In this document: positions 1 to 8,352 of the stretch, one piece after another
How positions within the stretch are numbered: the first letter of the stretch is position 1
How the letters are laid out: each line of letters begins with the position of its first letter
Assembly: GCA_905215645.1 (NCBI GenBank)
Contig: CAJMQS010000027.1
Location: 1 to 27,504 of the forward strand
Source of the DNA: an uncultured bacterium
Lineage (GTDB): Bacteria; Bacillota; Negativicutes; Acidaminococcales; Acidaminococcaceae
DNA length: 27,504 nt
Direction: 5' to 3'
Made by a program: the position numbers and the translations under genes
The notes under the pieces: model-generated
Databases searched by the model: none
The model's input: the letters and a program-made list of their open reading frames with translations, nothing else
What the model was told of the DNA's origin: nothing

Positions 1-14
1 ATCATGGAAACAGG

Positions 15-57
15 GGGGTTGTTGCACGTGTGAAAACCACACACGTGCAACAACCCC
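15..57. terminator. Long GTTGCACGTGTG stem-loop, left flank of repeat A1
   Basis: An 18-bp perfect stem (15-32 with 40-57) carries a 7-nt loop. It belongs to the TGTTGC/GCAACA hairpin family seen throughout the window. No U-tract follows on the plus strand, so intrinsic termination is uncertain. The gene it serves, if any, lies outside the window to the left. A nearly identical hairpin flanks repeat A2 at 14588-14630 in inverted orientation. Confidence 0.6.
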
Positions 58-60
58 TCC

Positions 61-223
61 GTCATACGTCAGTCGTCATACGTCATACGCTTTTGGAAAT
101 CAATTTTCCCAAATTGATTTTGAAATTTTAAAACCCGCTATAACGTTCAACTGATTTTCTTAAATTCGAAGCCAGTAGAGCTGGCTTCCATCGGCGTATG
201 ACGTATGACTTATGACGTATGAC
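61..223 (+). repeat. Family A intergenic element, copy A1 (163 bp, MITE-like)
   Basis: Terminal inverted repeats of 30 bp (61-90 and 194-223) match at 27 of 30 positions. Each is built of four heptamers, mostly GTCATAC, followed by GC. The 103-bp core is AT-rich, holds two small hairpins (around 97-117 and 169-188) and has no open frame. The reverse complement at 14422-14584 differs at about 3 positions over 163 bp. The termini abut the stem-loop at 224-247 directly and the one at 15-57 after 3 bp. No transposase is present, so mobility in trans is only an inference. Confidence 0.85.
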
Positions 224-247
224 GGGCTGTTGCTCATGCAACAGCCC
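224..247. terminator. Short GGGCTGTTGC stem-loop after the EBP-like gene
   Basis: A 10-bp perfect stem (224-233 with 238-247) carries loop TCAT. A five-T run follows on the plus strand (251-255), the side of the minus-strand gene end. In the sense of that gene the order is therefore A-tract, hairpin, no U-tract. It would terminate plus-strand transcripts entering the gene from the intergenic side more obviously than the gene's own transcript. Confidence 0.6.
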
Positions 248-255
248 CTCTTTTT

Positions 256-269
256 GTCAGCGGTCAGTT
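256..269. repeat. GTCANNN heptamer pair (GTCAGCG GTCAGTT)
   Basis: Two head-to-tail heptamers lie between the stem-loop and the stop codon of the minus-strand gene. The same GTCAGCG/GTCAACG class appears beside stem-loops at 24404-24420 and 27034-27061. Confidence 0.5.
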
Positions 270-2182
270 CAATCCTTTTTCGCTCTCTTTCCCCGTGCCT
301 TCTTTTCTTCCGGGCCCAGGTTGAACTTCTTCAGATACCGGTACAGGGTCACCCGGCTCACATCCAGCATCAGGGCCAATTTGCTGATATTGCCCCCGGC
401 AGCTTTCCAAGCAGCCACGAAGGCATCCTTGTCATGTTTCCAGGATTTCTCGATCCGGTGTTCTCCCGGCAGTTTGATGTGGGAAGCTTCGATGACGCTG
501 CCGGAGGTGTGGAAGAAGGCCTGTTCGATGACCCCTTGGAGCTGTTTGATATTCCCAGGCCACTGGCAGCTGTTCAAAAGCTGCAGGGCTTCCTTGGAAA
601 GGGTCTTTCCGGGCATGTTGTGCCGGGCAGCCATTTCGGTGAGGATGTGGTTGGCGATCACTTCCACGTCTTCCACCCGTTCCCGCAGAGGCGGTACCCG
701 GATCACGGTCCCGATGACCAGTTCGTACAGGCTCCGGGAGAATAGCCCTTTGTCCGTCAGCCGTTTCAGGTTGGAATCGCAGGCAGCGATCACCCGCACG
801 TTGAATTTCCGCCGGGTCCCGGTCTCCCAGTTCAGCACCCCGTTGCGCAGGGCATCGGCCAGCACATCTTCCAGCCGGGTGGGGAATTTCTCGATTTCAT
901 CCAGGAACAAGGTCCCCCCGTTGGCCAGTTCCAGGGCCCCTGCCGTCACATGGCCGGCCCCGTCGTCGCTGCCGAAGAATTCGGCTTCCAGTTCCGCTTC
1001 CGCCCCTTCATGGCCCCGGACGGTGATGAGGGGTGCTGCAGCCCGAGGGCTGGCCTGATGGATCCCGTGGGCCAGCCGCTGTTTGCCGGTGCCCGGTTCG
1101 CCCTGGAGCAGCAGGTTGTTGTCGCCCCGGGCCACCCGGGCAGCCTTGTGCTGGAGAACCAGGAATTCACTGGAATTCCCCACCATGCTGTACAGGCTGT
1201 ACCGGGAACTGTATCCGGTGGCGTGGGCGATGGTGGTCTTCAGGTCCTCGATGGCCATGGTGATGATCACCACGCTGTCCACCTTGCCTCCGGCCCGCAC
1301 CGGAAGGACGCTGGTCACATCTTCATAGGTCCGGTCCTGGGTGATCCAGGTGATTTCTTTCCGGATGGTGCTCTTCCCGGAGAGTCCTTTCTGGATGGGG
1401 ATATGTTCGTAATTCAGGAACACTTCATCCAGCCGGTTCCGGCCTTCCAGGCGTTTTTTCCCGTTGGAATTGCAGTAGCGCAGGGTCCCGTCCGGGTTCA
1501 CCCAGTACACAGAAGCCGGGATCTCTTCGGAGATCAGTCCGCAGACCTTCCAGTAGGCCAGCATGGTCAGGAAGTTCTCTACGGAATACTTCATGGTCAT
1601 CAAAAGGCTCAGGAGGATGTCGTAGGGCAGATCATTCTGGTCCAGGGAGAACAGGGACAGGATGTACCGTCCCTGCCCCGCCACATCGATGGGTGCCGAG
1701 CAGGCATCCCCGGAATGGCTTTCCCGGATCCACATTTCCGGCCCGAACATCAGGAAGGGCACATTGTGGCTCCGGGCCACGCAGATGCTGGAGGTGCCCA
1801 CATCTTCTTCCAGGACCCGCATGCCCTGGATATCTTCGATGCTCCGCTGGAAGAAGGGCAGGGCATAGTTCTTCAGCACATAGCCGTCTTCATCCACCAG
1901 CAGCATGCTCAAGTTGTGGGAATTGAAATACTGCTTGTTCTGCTCAAAGAGCCCGTCCACATATTTCACCACATCCTCATGGACTTCCAGGGCTCTTTCC
2001 AGTTCCTGAGGAGACAGCCGCACCCCATGGGCCGGCATGGTTTCATGGTTCAGTTTCCGGGCTTCGCACCGGCGCCAGGACTCCGCTACCCACGGATGGA
2101 CGTTGGGATCTATGATCCCCTCGTCAATGAACTTGTTGTAGTAGCTGGTCAATTTTTCCTTATTGCGTCGTTCCCTAATCAT
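269..2182 (-). CDS. AcoR-like GAF/PAS/AAA+/Fis transcriptional regulator with degenerate AAA+ motifs
   Basis: The 637-residue protein has the layout of a sigma-54 enhancer-binding protein: an N-terminal GAF-like sensor (roughly 70-210), a PAS-like segment (roughly 215-320), an AAA+ domain (about 335-560) and a C-terminal Fis-type helix-turn-helix (GGNISKLALMLDVSRVTLYR). Walker A is GEPGTGKQ (361-368) and Walker B is GGTLFLDE (422-429). The GAFTGA loop that contacts sigma-54 is not recognisable; GAGHVTAG (408-415) stands there. Where the family has two arginines in FRxDLYYRL, this protein has FSRSLYELV (481-489), so the canonical finger positions are Ser482 and Leu488. It may therefore regulate without sigma-54 or without normal ATPase coupling. 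The start has a GGGGG ribosome site just upstream. It lies 21 bp downstream of the hydrolase gene and may be co-transcribed with it. Confidence 0.85.
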   Translation of the reverse strand: MIRERRNKEKLTSYYNKFIDEGIIDPNVHPWVAESWRRCEARKLNHETMPAHGVRLSPQELERALEVHEDVVKYVDGLFEQNKQYFNSHNLSMLLVDEDGYVLKNYALPFFQRSIEDIQGMRVLEEDVGTSSICVARSHNVPFLMFGPEMWIRESHSGDACSAPIDVAGQGRYILSLFSLDQNDLPYDILLSLLMTMKYSVENFLTMLAYWKVCGLISEEIPASVYWVNPDGTLRYCNSNGKKRLEGRNRLDEVFLNYEHIPIQKGLSGKSTIRKEITWITQDRTYEDVTSVLPVRAGGKVDSVVIITMAIEDLKTTIAHATGYSSRYSLYSMVGNSSEFLVLQHKAARVARGDNNLLLQGEPGTGKQRLAHGIHQASPRAAAPLITVRGHEGAEAELEAEFFGSDDGAGHVTAGALELANGGTLFLDEIEKFPTRLEDVLADALRNGVLNWETGTRRKFNVRVIAACDSNLKRLTDKGLFSRSLYELVIGTVIRVPPLRERVEDVEVIANHILTEMAARHNMPGKTLSKEALQLLNSCQWPGNIKQLQGVIEQAFFHTSGSVIEASHIKLPGEHRIEKSWKHDKDAFVAAWKAAGGNISKLALMLDVSRVTLYRYLKKFNLGPEEKKARGKRAKKD

Positions 2183-2203
2183 CGATTTACCCCCTGATTC
2201 GCT

Positions 2204-2902
2204 TCAGCGATATGATTTATGTACCGGGACCAGGACCCGCTTGGCACCGTAGTATCTTGCTTTCCAGTAATCGTCGGACAGGCTGCACAGCCGCACTCCC
2301 TGGGAAGAAGTGGCATTCCAGAACAGCCCGTTCCCTGCGTAGATTCCCACATGGGAAGCCCCAGGTTCGTAGGTGGAGAAGAATACCAGATCCCCTGGCT
2401 TCAGCTGCCGCTGGGTCACGAAGAGCCCTTTTTCGAACTGCAGGTCCGCGGTACGGGGCAGCTGGGCCTTGTGCTGCCGGAAAACATACTGGACATAGCC
2501 GGAACAGTCAAAGGCCCGGGGGGTGGTCCCTCCGAAACTGTAGGGCACTCCCTTGTAGCGGGAAGCCGTCCGGACCACATCCTCTCCCTTCACCCCGTGG
2601 ATTCCTTCTTTTTCAAAGGCGGCTTCCTGGATCCGGAAGTAGGTGGTATCATCCACTTTTCCCGTGGCCTGCAGCTTGTGGCTGCGCTGGAAATTCCGTA
2701 CCTGTTCCTCCAGGTCCCGGGTATATTTCCCGGTCATGGGCGTCTTCATCCCGATGGCATTCAATTTGATCTGCACCGTCTTGACTTTCCAGCCCTTGTC
2801 CCCCACTTTCAGAGGAGCTGCTTTCCGGGCAGCCGCGCCTGCTGAAAGGGGAAGAGCCAGCACAGCCAGGACCAGCGCTGTGATGAGCTTATGCAGTTTC
2901 AT
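2204..2902 (-). CDS. Exported NlpC/P60 peptidoglycan hydrolase with PG-binding domain
   Basis: The 232-residue product starts with a signal peptide (MKLHKLITALVLAVLALPLS, cleavage near the AGAAA segment). A peptidoglycan-binding-type repeat follows (about 31-90), then an NlpC/P60 cysteine peptidase domain (about 105-230). Catalytic candidates are Cys133 in FDCSGYVQ, His184 in ASHVGIY and Asn196 in FWNATSS. The family cleaves peptide stems of peptidoglycan in the periplasm. A longer in-frame start at 2950 exists, but the ATG at 2902 has a GAGG ribosome site and begins the signal peptide. It lies between the radical SAM gene and the regulator, all on the minus strand. Confidence 0.9.
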   Translation of the reverse strand: MKLHKLITALVLAVLALPLSAGAAARKAAPLKVGDKGWKVKTVQIKLNAIGMKTPMTGKYTRDLEEQVRNFQRSHKLQATGKVDDTTYFRIQEAAFEKEGIHGVKGEDVVRTASRYKGVPYSFGGTTPRAFDCSGYVQYVFRQHKAQLPRTADLQFEKGLFVTQRQLKPGDLVFFSTYEPGASHVGIYAGNGLFWNATSSQGVRLCSLSDDYWKARYYGAKRVLVPVHKSYR

Positions 2903-2963
2903 ACAAGGTGCCTCTTTTCCTGAATCAAAAGATCTTTTCAGATCTGGCAAAAATGAAACATTC

Positions 2964-3872
2964 TCAATACTCCATATTAGTATAAACTTCCCAATCCGTC
3001 AATTTGGAAAGTTTCCCGATGGACACTTCCAATTCCCGGAGCAGACGTTCCTTATCCTGGGGCAGGGTGCCGGCCAAGGCCACATAATTGGAAATGTGGT
3101 TGCTCCGGAACAAGGTATGGTTCCCGGGTCGGATTTCCACATTTTCCAGCATGGTATGAGCTTCCTGGGCCAGCCCCGCCGGGGACAGCAGTTCGAATTC
3201 TCCCTTTTCGAACTGCCGGAGCATCTCCGTTCCCTTGTACAGCCGCAGGGTCAGCACGCTGAGCATATTGGGCTGGATGGCGGTAATGGCTTTCCCGGTC
3301 TCCACGGCGTGGCGCTCACTGTCAGCTTTCCCGCCCAGGCCGGCGATCACCATCATGGACAGTTTCATCCCGCTGCGGACAACCTTTTGTCCGGCGGCGA
3401 TGGCTTCTTCTGCCGTGACGCCTTTCTTGATCCGGGCCAAGAGGGCATCGTCTCCCGTTTCCAGGCCGAAATACAGCATCTTCAGCCCAGCCTCCCGGAG
3501 CTGTTCCATTTCTGCATCACTTTTCCGCAGGATATCCCGAGGGCCGGCGTAAGAAGTCACCCGCTGGAGATGGGGAAAGGTCCGGTAGAGCACTTCCAGG
3601 ATCTTCAGCAATTTCGGGGTGGGGAGCACCAGGGCATCCCCGTCCGCCAGGAAGATCCGCTTCACCTGATCCTGGGCGTACCGGGCCGCCAGGGCGATCT
3701 GCCGGGAGATTTCCTCATCCGGGCAAAGGGCAAACTGCACGTCCTTGTACATGGCACAAAAGGTACAGGTATTGTGGGCACACCCTCGGGTCACCCGCAG
3801 GATGAAGCTGTTGGCTTCACTGGGGGGCCGGAAAACCGGTGTCTCATAATCATCGAAATACAATCCGAACAT
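2964..3872 (-). CDS. Radical SAM protein of the GCxHNxCTFCxMY type
   Basis: The 302-residue protein has an N-terminal cluster motif RGCAHNTCTFCAMYK, giving CX4CX2C spacing rather than the usual CX3CX2C. A radical SAM barrel follows, with YFGLETGDD and MVIAGLGGKADSE segments typical of the Elp3/MiaB/NifB-like fold. The substrate is unknown; I recognise a widespread uncharacterised group with this signature but cannot assign a reaction. A GTG at 3878 is in frame, but its spacing to the GGAGG site would be only about 2 nt, whereas the ATG at 3872 gives 8 nt, so I chose the ATG. It diverges from rnfC across about 300 bp of AT-rich DNA. Confidence 0.88.
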   Translation of the reverse strand: MFGLYFDDYETPVFRPPSEANSFILRVTRGCAHNTCTFCAMYKDVQFALCPDEEISRQIALAARYAQDQVKRIFLADGDALVLPTPKLLKILEVLYRTFPHLQRVTSYAGPRDILRKSDAEMEQLREAGLKMLYFGLETGDDALLARIKKGVTAEEAIAAGQKVVRSGMKLSMMVIAGLGGKADSERHAVETGKAITAIQPNMLSVLTLRLYKGTEMLRQFEKGEFELLSPAGLAQEAHTMLENVEIRPGNHTLFRSNHISNYVALAGTLPQDKERLLRELEVSIGKLSKLTDWEVYTNMEY

Positions 3873-4170
3873 ACGCACTTCCTCCCGCTTGCTGTAAAAT
3901 CTCTTCCTTATATATACGAAGATATAGACAGTCTTTTCATAAGATTTCTCAAATTCTTACATTTGTACAAAAATCCACCTGCTACGATCATTATTATAAA
4001 CTATTTTACACTCTCTTGCATGATTTTTTGTAAACTTTTTGGGAAGAAAATTTTTTCCCGCTTTCTGTCCCCTTCCTCTAAGAGAGTCGTTTCAGCCCCT
4101 TGTTTTTTGTGATTTAACAATATATAATTTTTACTTGAAGTTGACACATGAAAGGTTAGAGGTGAACTGA
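3873..4170. other. AT-rich divergent promoter region between radical SAM gene and rnf operon
   Basis: About 300 bp have no credible gene. The low GC content contrasts with the flanking coding DNA. It holds the rnf promoter and presumably the leftward promoter, for which I found no convincing -35/-10 pair. A short GGGAA/TTCCC inverted repeat lies near 4050-4070. Confidence 0.6.
4100..4128 (+). promoter_or_regulatory. Probable sigma-70-type promoter of the rnf operon
   Basis: TTGTTT (4100-4105), a 17-bp spacer and a perfect TATAAT (4123-4128) predict a start near 4135. This leaves a leader of roughly 35 nt before rnfC. The leader contains AGAGGTG about 6 nt before the ATG. Confidence 0.6.
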
Positions 4171-5538
4171 ATGTCTGCACAAGAAGCAAGTTTCATGGGC
4201 GGTGTAGAAGTACCCCCCAGCAAGTCCTTGACCGACAAAGTGGCCATCGAAAGATGCCCGGCCCCGGACGTGGTGTACATTCCTCTTTCCCAGCACATTG
4301 GTGCTCCGGCAAAACCGGTGGTCAAACCAGGGGATAAGGTCACGATCGGGCAGGTGATTGGTGAAGCAGGCGGCTTCGTCAGCACCAATATCCACGCCAG
4401 CGTAAGCGGTATGGTGATGAAACTGGAAAATCGGTATATGCCCAATGGCATGATTTCCCAGTGCGTGGTCATCAAGAATGATGGCCAGGACACTATGTGC
4501 GAGGATATCAAACCCCGCAGCGAAGCTGACATCACCCCGGATCTGATCCGTCAGGTCCTGCGGGAAAAAGGGATCGCCGGTATGGGCGGCGCCACCTTCC
4601 CTACGGCGGTGAAGTATGCTCCTCCCAAGGAAGGCCACTGCCCCATCGACACGATCCTCCTGAACGGGATCGAATGCGAACCCTTTGTCACGGCGGACCA
4701 CCGGACCCTGCTGGAATACGCCGATGAGATCATCCAAGGCCTGAAGTACTTCATGCTGGCCTCCGGCGCTGCCAAAGGCGTCATCGGCATCGAAGACAAC
4801 AAGCCCGATGCCATCGAACTGATGCAGAAGAAAGTGGCCGGCGAAGCCAACATCGAAGTCTGCGTCTGCAAAGAAAAGTACCCTCAGGGTTCTGAAAAGC
4901 ATCTGATCTATGCCGCTACCGGCCGTACGGTCCCTGACCGGGGTCTGCCTGCGGATGTAGGCGTCATCGTGGACAACGTAGGGACGGCTGTGGCTGCCTG
5001 CCGTGCTGTGAAAGACAACATCCCCCTGTACGAAAGAGTCGTGACCATCAGCGGTGACGGCGTGAAGAAACCGGGGAACTATATCGTCCGTCTGGGGACT
5101 CTCTACAGCGATGCTGTGGAAAAAGCCGCCGGCGGCCTGGAAGGGGATCCCGGAAAGATCGTTTCCGGCGGGATGATGATGGGCTTTGCCGTCAACTCTC
5201 TGGATTACCCCATCACCAAGGGCTCCAGCGGTCTCTTGATCTTCAATTCCAAATCTCCTTTCGCCCAGTATCATGAACCGGATCCCTGCGTGCACTGCGC
5301 CCGCTGCGTGGATGCCTGCCCCATGAAGCTGGAACCCACGGAAATCGTCCAGGCTGTGAAGAAACAGAACTGGGATGATGCAGAACGGTTCTTCTGCCAT
5401 GCCTGCATCGAATGCGGTTCCTGTGCTTTCGTATGCCCTGCCCACATTCCTCTGGTGCAGTACATCCGGATGGGCAAGCAATTTATCAGAGGGAAAGGTG
5501 ACGGCGGTCACAACCCCTTCTATAAATTCGACAAATAA
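4171..5538 (+). CDS. rnfC: Rnf complex subunit RnfC
   Basis: The 455-residue membrane-associated subunit oxidises or reduces NAD(H) in the Rnf ferredoxin:NAD+ oxidoreductase. The N-terminal barrel-sandwich part is followed by an NADH/FMN-binding part (GGATFPTAVKY, NGIECEPF). Near the C-terminus lie two [4Fe-4S] motifs: CVHCARCVDACP (Cys373, 376, 379, 383) and CIECGSCAFVCP (Cys412, 415, 418, 422). It is the first gene of the operon. The length is typical of the family. The start is fixed by the AGAGGTG ribosome site. Confidence 0.96.
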   Translation: MSAQEASFMGGVEVPPSKSLTDKVAIERCPAPDVVYIPLSQHIGAPAKPVVKPGDKVTIGQVIGEAGGFVSTNIHASVSGMVMKLENRYMPNGMISQCVVIKNDGQDTMCEDIKPRSEADITPDLIRQVLREKGIAGMGGATFPTAVKYAPPKEGHCPIDTILLNGIECEPFVTADHRTLLEYADEIIQGLKYFMLASGAAKGVIGIEDNKPDAIELMQKKVAGEANIEVCVCKEKYPQGSEKHLIYAATGRTVPDRGLPADVGVIVDNVGTAVAACRAVKDNIPLYERVVTISGDGVKKPGNYIVRLGTLYSDAVEKAAGGLEGDPGKIVSGGMMMGFAVNSLDYPITKGSSGLLIFNSKSPFAQYHEPDPCVHCARCVDACPMKLEPTEIVQAVKKQNWDDAERFFCHACIECGSCAFVCPAHIPLVQYIRMGKQFIRGKGDGGHNPFYKFDK

Positions 5539-5564
5539 TTTCGCGAAAGGACTGGATATCGATT

Positions 5565-6599
5565 ATGGAACCTATTAAAGAACCGAAACCGCTGGTTCTC
5601 GTTTCCTCGTCTCCCCACATGCACTGTGGGCTCACCATCAGCAAGTCCATGCGGGAAGTCATCCTGGCACTGGTACCTGCTGTCCTGGCTTCTGTTTATT
5701 ATTTCCGCGTTGACGCCGTACGGGTCATCGTGTGCTGCGTGCTTTCTGCTCTTATCTTTGAAAAACTGGCCAACAAGGTCATGGGTGTGAAGAAGGACAC
5801 CATCAAAGATGGTTCTGCAGCCCTCACCGGTCTGCTCCTGGCCCTGTGCCTGCCGGCCTCCCTGCCCAGCTACATGGCTGTCCTGGGCGGCATGTTCGCC
5901 GTAGTGATCGGCAAGGCCATCTTCGGCGGCCTGGGCAAGAACATCTTCAACCCGGCCCATATCGGCCGTGCAATCCTGCTGGCTTCTTTCCCTCAGCAGA
6001 TGACCACCTGGGTCATCCCCGCCACCAAAGCGGCTGCCGTTACGGCTGCCACCGCCGGGGCTGATGCCACCACAGCTGCCACCCCTCTGGCTGTGATGCG
6101 GATGACGGAAAAAGTATGGCAGGCCGGCGGTGCCGCTGCTTCCCAGCTGCCTCCCCTGTCCGATCTCTTCATCGGCAATATTGGCGGTTCCCTGGGTGAA
6201 ACCTGCGTACCGGCCCTCGTCCTGGGCGGCCTGTACCTGATCTACAAGAAGCTCATCGACTGGCGCATCCCTGTGTTCTACCTGGCCACCGTGGCTGTGA
6301 TCACTGGGATCTATGGTGCTGTCATGGGTTATCCCTCCACCTTCCCCCTGTACCATCTGTTTGCCGGCGGCCTGATGATCGGTGCCTTCTTCATGGCAAC
6401 GGACTGGGTCACCTCCCCCATCACCAAAAAAGGCAAGATCATTTACGCCATCGGGCTGGGTCTCCTGACTTCCCTGATCCGTCTGCGGGGCAGCTACACG
6501 GAAGGCGTCTGCTATTCCATCCTGATGATGAACATGGTCACTCCTATGATTGACCGGTTCGTACGGAATGTATCCTTCGGAGGAGGTCAGAAGAAATGA
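5565..6599 (+). CDS. rnfD: Rnf complex subunit RnfD (flavoprotein membrane subunit)
   Basis: The 344-residue polytopic membrane protein is related to NqrB. Hydrophobic helices occur throughout, including the LTGLLLALCLP segment near residues 88-98. RnfD carries covalently bound FMN on a threonine within a D-x-x-[ST]-G-A-T-type motif. Here the matching segment is DATTAATPLA with candidate Thr173, so the usual Gly is Ala. It starts 26 nt after rnfC. Its stop overlaps the rnfG start by 4 nt (ATGA), suggesting coupled translation. Confidence 0.95.
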   Translation: MEPIKEPKPLVLVSSSPHMHCGLTISKSMREVILALVPAVLASVYYFRVDAVRVIVCCVLSALIFEKLANKVMGVKKDTIKDGSAALTGLLLALCLPASLPSYMAVLGGMFAVVIGKAIFGGLGKNIFNPAHIGRAILLASFPQQMTTWVIPATKAAAVTAATAGADATTAATPLAVMRMTEKVWQAGGAAASQLPPLSDLFIGNIGGSLGETCVPALVLGGLYLIYKKLIDWRIPVFYLATVAVITGIYGAVMGYPSTFPLYHLFAGGLMIGAFFMATDWVTSPITKKGKIIYAIGLGLLTSLIRLRGSYTEGVCYSILMMNMVTPMIDRFVRNVSFGGGQKK

Positions 6600-7165
6600 G
6601 CAACCTCTTTGTTAAATACACCGGTATCCTGGCCGTCATCTGCGGCGTCAGCGTAGGTCTCGTCGCTGCTGCCAATGAAGGGACCAAGGATACCATCGCC
6701 AAGAAACACGAAGCCGATACCCGGGCCGCCTACAAGGTGGTGCTGCCGGAACTGGGCGATTTGAAGAAGCTGCCGGCTCCCGGCGGGCTGATCACCGATG
6801 TGCAGCAGTCTTCCAAGAACGGCAAGCCCAACGGCTACATCTACACCGTGACCCCCAGCGGCTACGGCGGAAAAGTGACCCTGATGGTGGGCATCTCCAA
6901 AGACGGGGATAAGATCACCGGGATCAAGGTCATGAACCACAGCGAAACCCCTGGCCTGGGTGCTAAGAGTACGGAACCCGCCTGGCAGGCCCAATTCAAA
7001 GGCAAACCTCTGAAAGATGCTCTGGTCGTCACCAAACAGGAAGCTGGCAAGCCCAATGAGATCAAAGCCATCACTGCGGCAACCATCACTTCCAGAGCCG
7101 TCGTCACCGGCGTCAACGCCGCCCGTGAGGACTACATGAAGAATCATGCCAATGGAAAGGACTGA
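6596..7165 (+). CDS. rnfG: Rnf complex subunit RnfG (FMN-binding)
   Basis: The 189-residue protein has one N-terminal membrane anchor (about 7-27) and a periplasmic FMN-binding domain. Characteristic segments are GYGGKVTLMVGISKDG and MNHSETPGLGAK. The flavinylation segment reads KAITAATITSRAV, with Thr163 as acceptor candidate. The motif normally has Asp and Gly at positions that are Lys and Ala here. ApbE, encoded downstream at 9284, is the expected transferase. The ATGA overlap with rnfD supports this start. Confidence 0.95.
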   Translation: MSNLFVKYTGILAVICGVSVGLVAAANEGTKDTIAKKHEADTRAAYKVVLPELGDLKKLPAPGGLITDVQQSSKNGKPNGYIYTVTPSGYGGKVTLMVGISKDGDKITGIKVMNHSETPGLGAKSTEPAWQAQFKGKPLKDALVVTKQEAGKPNEIKAITAATITSRAVVTGVNAAREDYMKNHANGKD

Positions 7166-7170
7166 TCGAG

Positions 7171-7767
7171 ATGCTGCATGAATTGACCAAAGGTATCATC
7201 AAGGAAAACCCGTTGTTCGTCCAGCTGCTGGGTGTATGTCCGTCGCTGGCAACGAGTACTTCCCTGACCAACGCAATCGGTATGGGCTGTGCCTTTACCT
7301 TCGTTCTGTTTTTCACCAACATGATCATCGCTGCTATCCGGAAACTGATCCCGGACCAGATCCACATTCCCTGCTACATCGTCGTTATCGCTTCCGTGGT
7401 AACTGTGCTGGAAATGCTGATGAACGCTTTCGTACCGGCGCTGTACGCAGCTCTGGGCGTATTCGTCCCTCTGATCGTAGTTAACTGTATCGTCCTGGGC
7501 CGTGCAGAAGCCTTCGCCTGCGACCACGGGATCATCGATTCCGCGCTGGACGCCATCGGCATGGGCATCGGCTATTCCTTCGCCCTGTGCTGCATCGCCT
7601 TCTTCCGGGAACTGGTCGGGGCCGGCAAGCTCTTTGACCACGCCGTCCTGCCTGCTTCCTATCAGCCGGTGCTGATCTTCATCCTGCCGGCCGGTGCTTT
7701 CCTGACCATGGGCTTTGTGTTCGCCGCGGTCAACTACTTCAAAGAAAGAGGTGCTCACAATGCATAG
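7171..7767 (+). CDS. rnfE: Rnf complex subunit RnfE
   Basis: The 198-residue, six-helix membrane protein is homologous to NqrD. The N-terminus LTKGIIKENPLFVQLLGVCP is diagnostic of RnfE/NqrD. In the family, RnfE and RnfA form an inverted pair sharing an iron-sulfur site; the cysteine in LLGVCPSLA fits. The gene begins 5 nt after rnfG with only a weak ribosome site, so it probably relies on translational coupling. The end overlaps rnfA by 8 nt. Confidence 0.95.
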   Translation: MLHELTKGIIKENPLFVQLLGVCPSLATSTSLTNAIGMGCAFTFVLFFTNMIIAAIRKLIPDQIHIPCYIVVIASVVTVLEMLMNAFVPALYAALGVFVPLIVVNCIVLGRAEAFACDHGIIDSALDAIGMGIGYSFALCCIAFFRELVGAGKLFDHAVLPASYQPVLIFILPAGAFLTMGFVFAAVNYFKERGAHNA

Positions 7768-8335
7768 TACTTTCGGCATTCTCTTTAGCTCCATCTTCGT
7801 TTCCAACATCATCCTGTCCCGGTTCCTGGGGATGTGCTCCTTCCTGGGGGTTTCCAAGAACTTCAAGAACTCTGTGGGCATGAGCGCCGCCGTATCCTTC
7901 GTTATGCTGCTGGCTACCATGCTGTCCTATGCCTGCTACCATCTGCTCCTGGTTCCCTACCATCTGGAATACCTGAAGACCCTGGTCTTCATCCTGGCCA
8001 TCGCCACCCTGGTACAGCTGGTTGAAATGTTCATGAAAAAGGCCATGCCCTCCCTGCACAAGGCCATGGGTATCTACCTGCCCCTGATCACCACCAACTG
8101 CGCCATCCTGGGTATCGCTCTGATCAACGTGGAAAGCAATTACAACTTCATCGATTCCTGCGTGAACTCCATCGGTACGTCCATCGGCTACACCATGGCT
8201 ATCCTGCTGTTCTCCTGCATCCGTGAACGTCTGGATGAAAAGGCCCTGCCCAAATGCCTGCAGAACCTTCCCATTGCTTTGATCACTGCCAGCTGCATGT
8301 CCATTTCCATGATGGGGATGAGCGGCATCCATTGA
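7760..8335 (+). CDS. rnfA: Rnf complex subunit RnfA
   Basis: The 191-residue, six-helix membrane protein is homologous to NqrE. The N-terminus FGILFSSIFVSNIILSRFLG and the TTNCAILG segment are characteristic. An in-frame start at 7715 would sit inside rnfE. The ATG at 7760 has AAAGAGGTG at proper distance and matches the family N-terminus. The 8-nt overlap with rnfE indicates coupling. Confidence 0.95.
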   Translation: MHSTFGILFSSIFVSNIILSRFLGMCSFLGVSKNFKNSVGMSAAVSFVMLLATMLSYACYHLLLVPYHLEYLKTLVFILAIATLVQLVEMFMKKAMPSLHKAMGIYLPLITTNCAILGIALINVESNYNFIDSCVNSIGTSIGYTMAILLFSCIRERLDEKALPKCLQNLPIALITASCMSISMMGMSGIH

Positions 8336-8352
8336 GTTAGGAGCTGAAAATT

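Noticed and set aside
61..90. Heptamer arrays as a CRISPR array
   Set aside because: Units are 7 bp in direct contact with no spacers, and there are no cas genes.
61..223. Family A element as an insertion sequence or attachment site
   Set aside because: No transposase or integrase gene and no visible target duplication within the window; kept only as a non-autonomous repeat.
950..2197. A 415-codon plus-strand frame opposite the EBP-like regulator
   Set aside because: The translation is His/Gln/Gly-rich and matches no family, while the minus frame has GAF, AAA+ and Fis domains.
2643..4112. A 489-codon plus-strand frame across the hydrolase and radical SAM genes
   Set aside because: It spans two real genes and their AT-rich upstream region, with no start signal or family resemblance.
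4156..5511. A 451-codon minus-strand frame opposite rnfC
   Set aside because: Antisense shadow; rnfC has full family length and Fe-S motifs.
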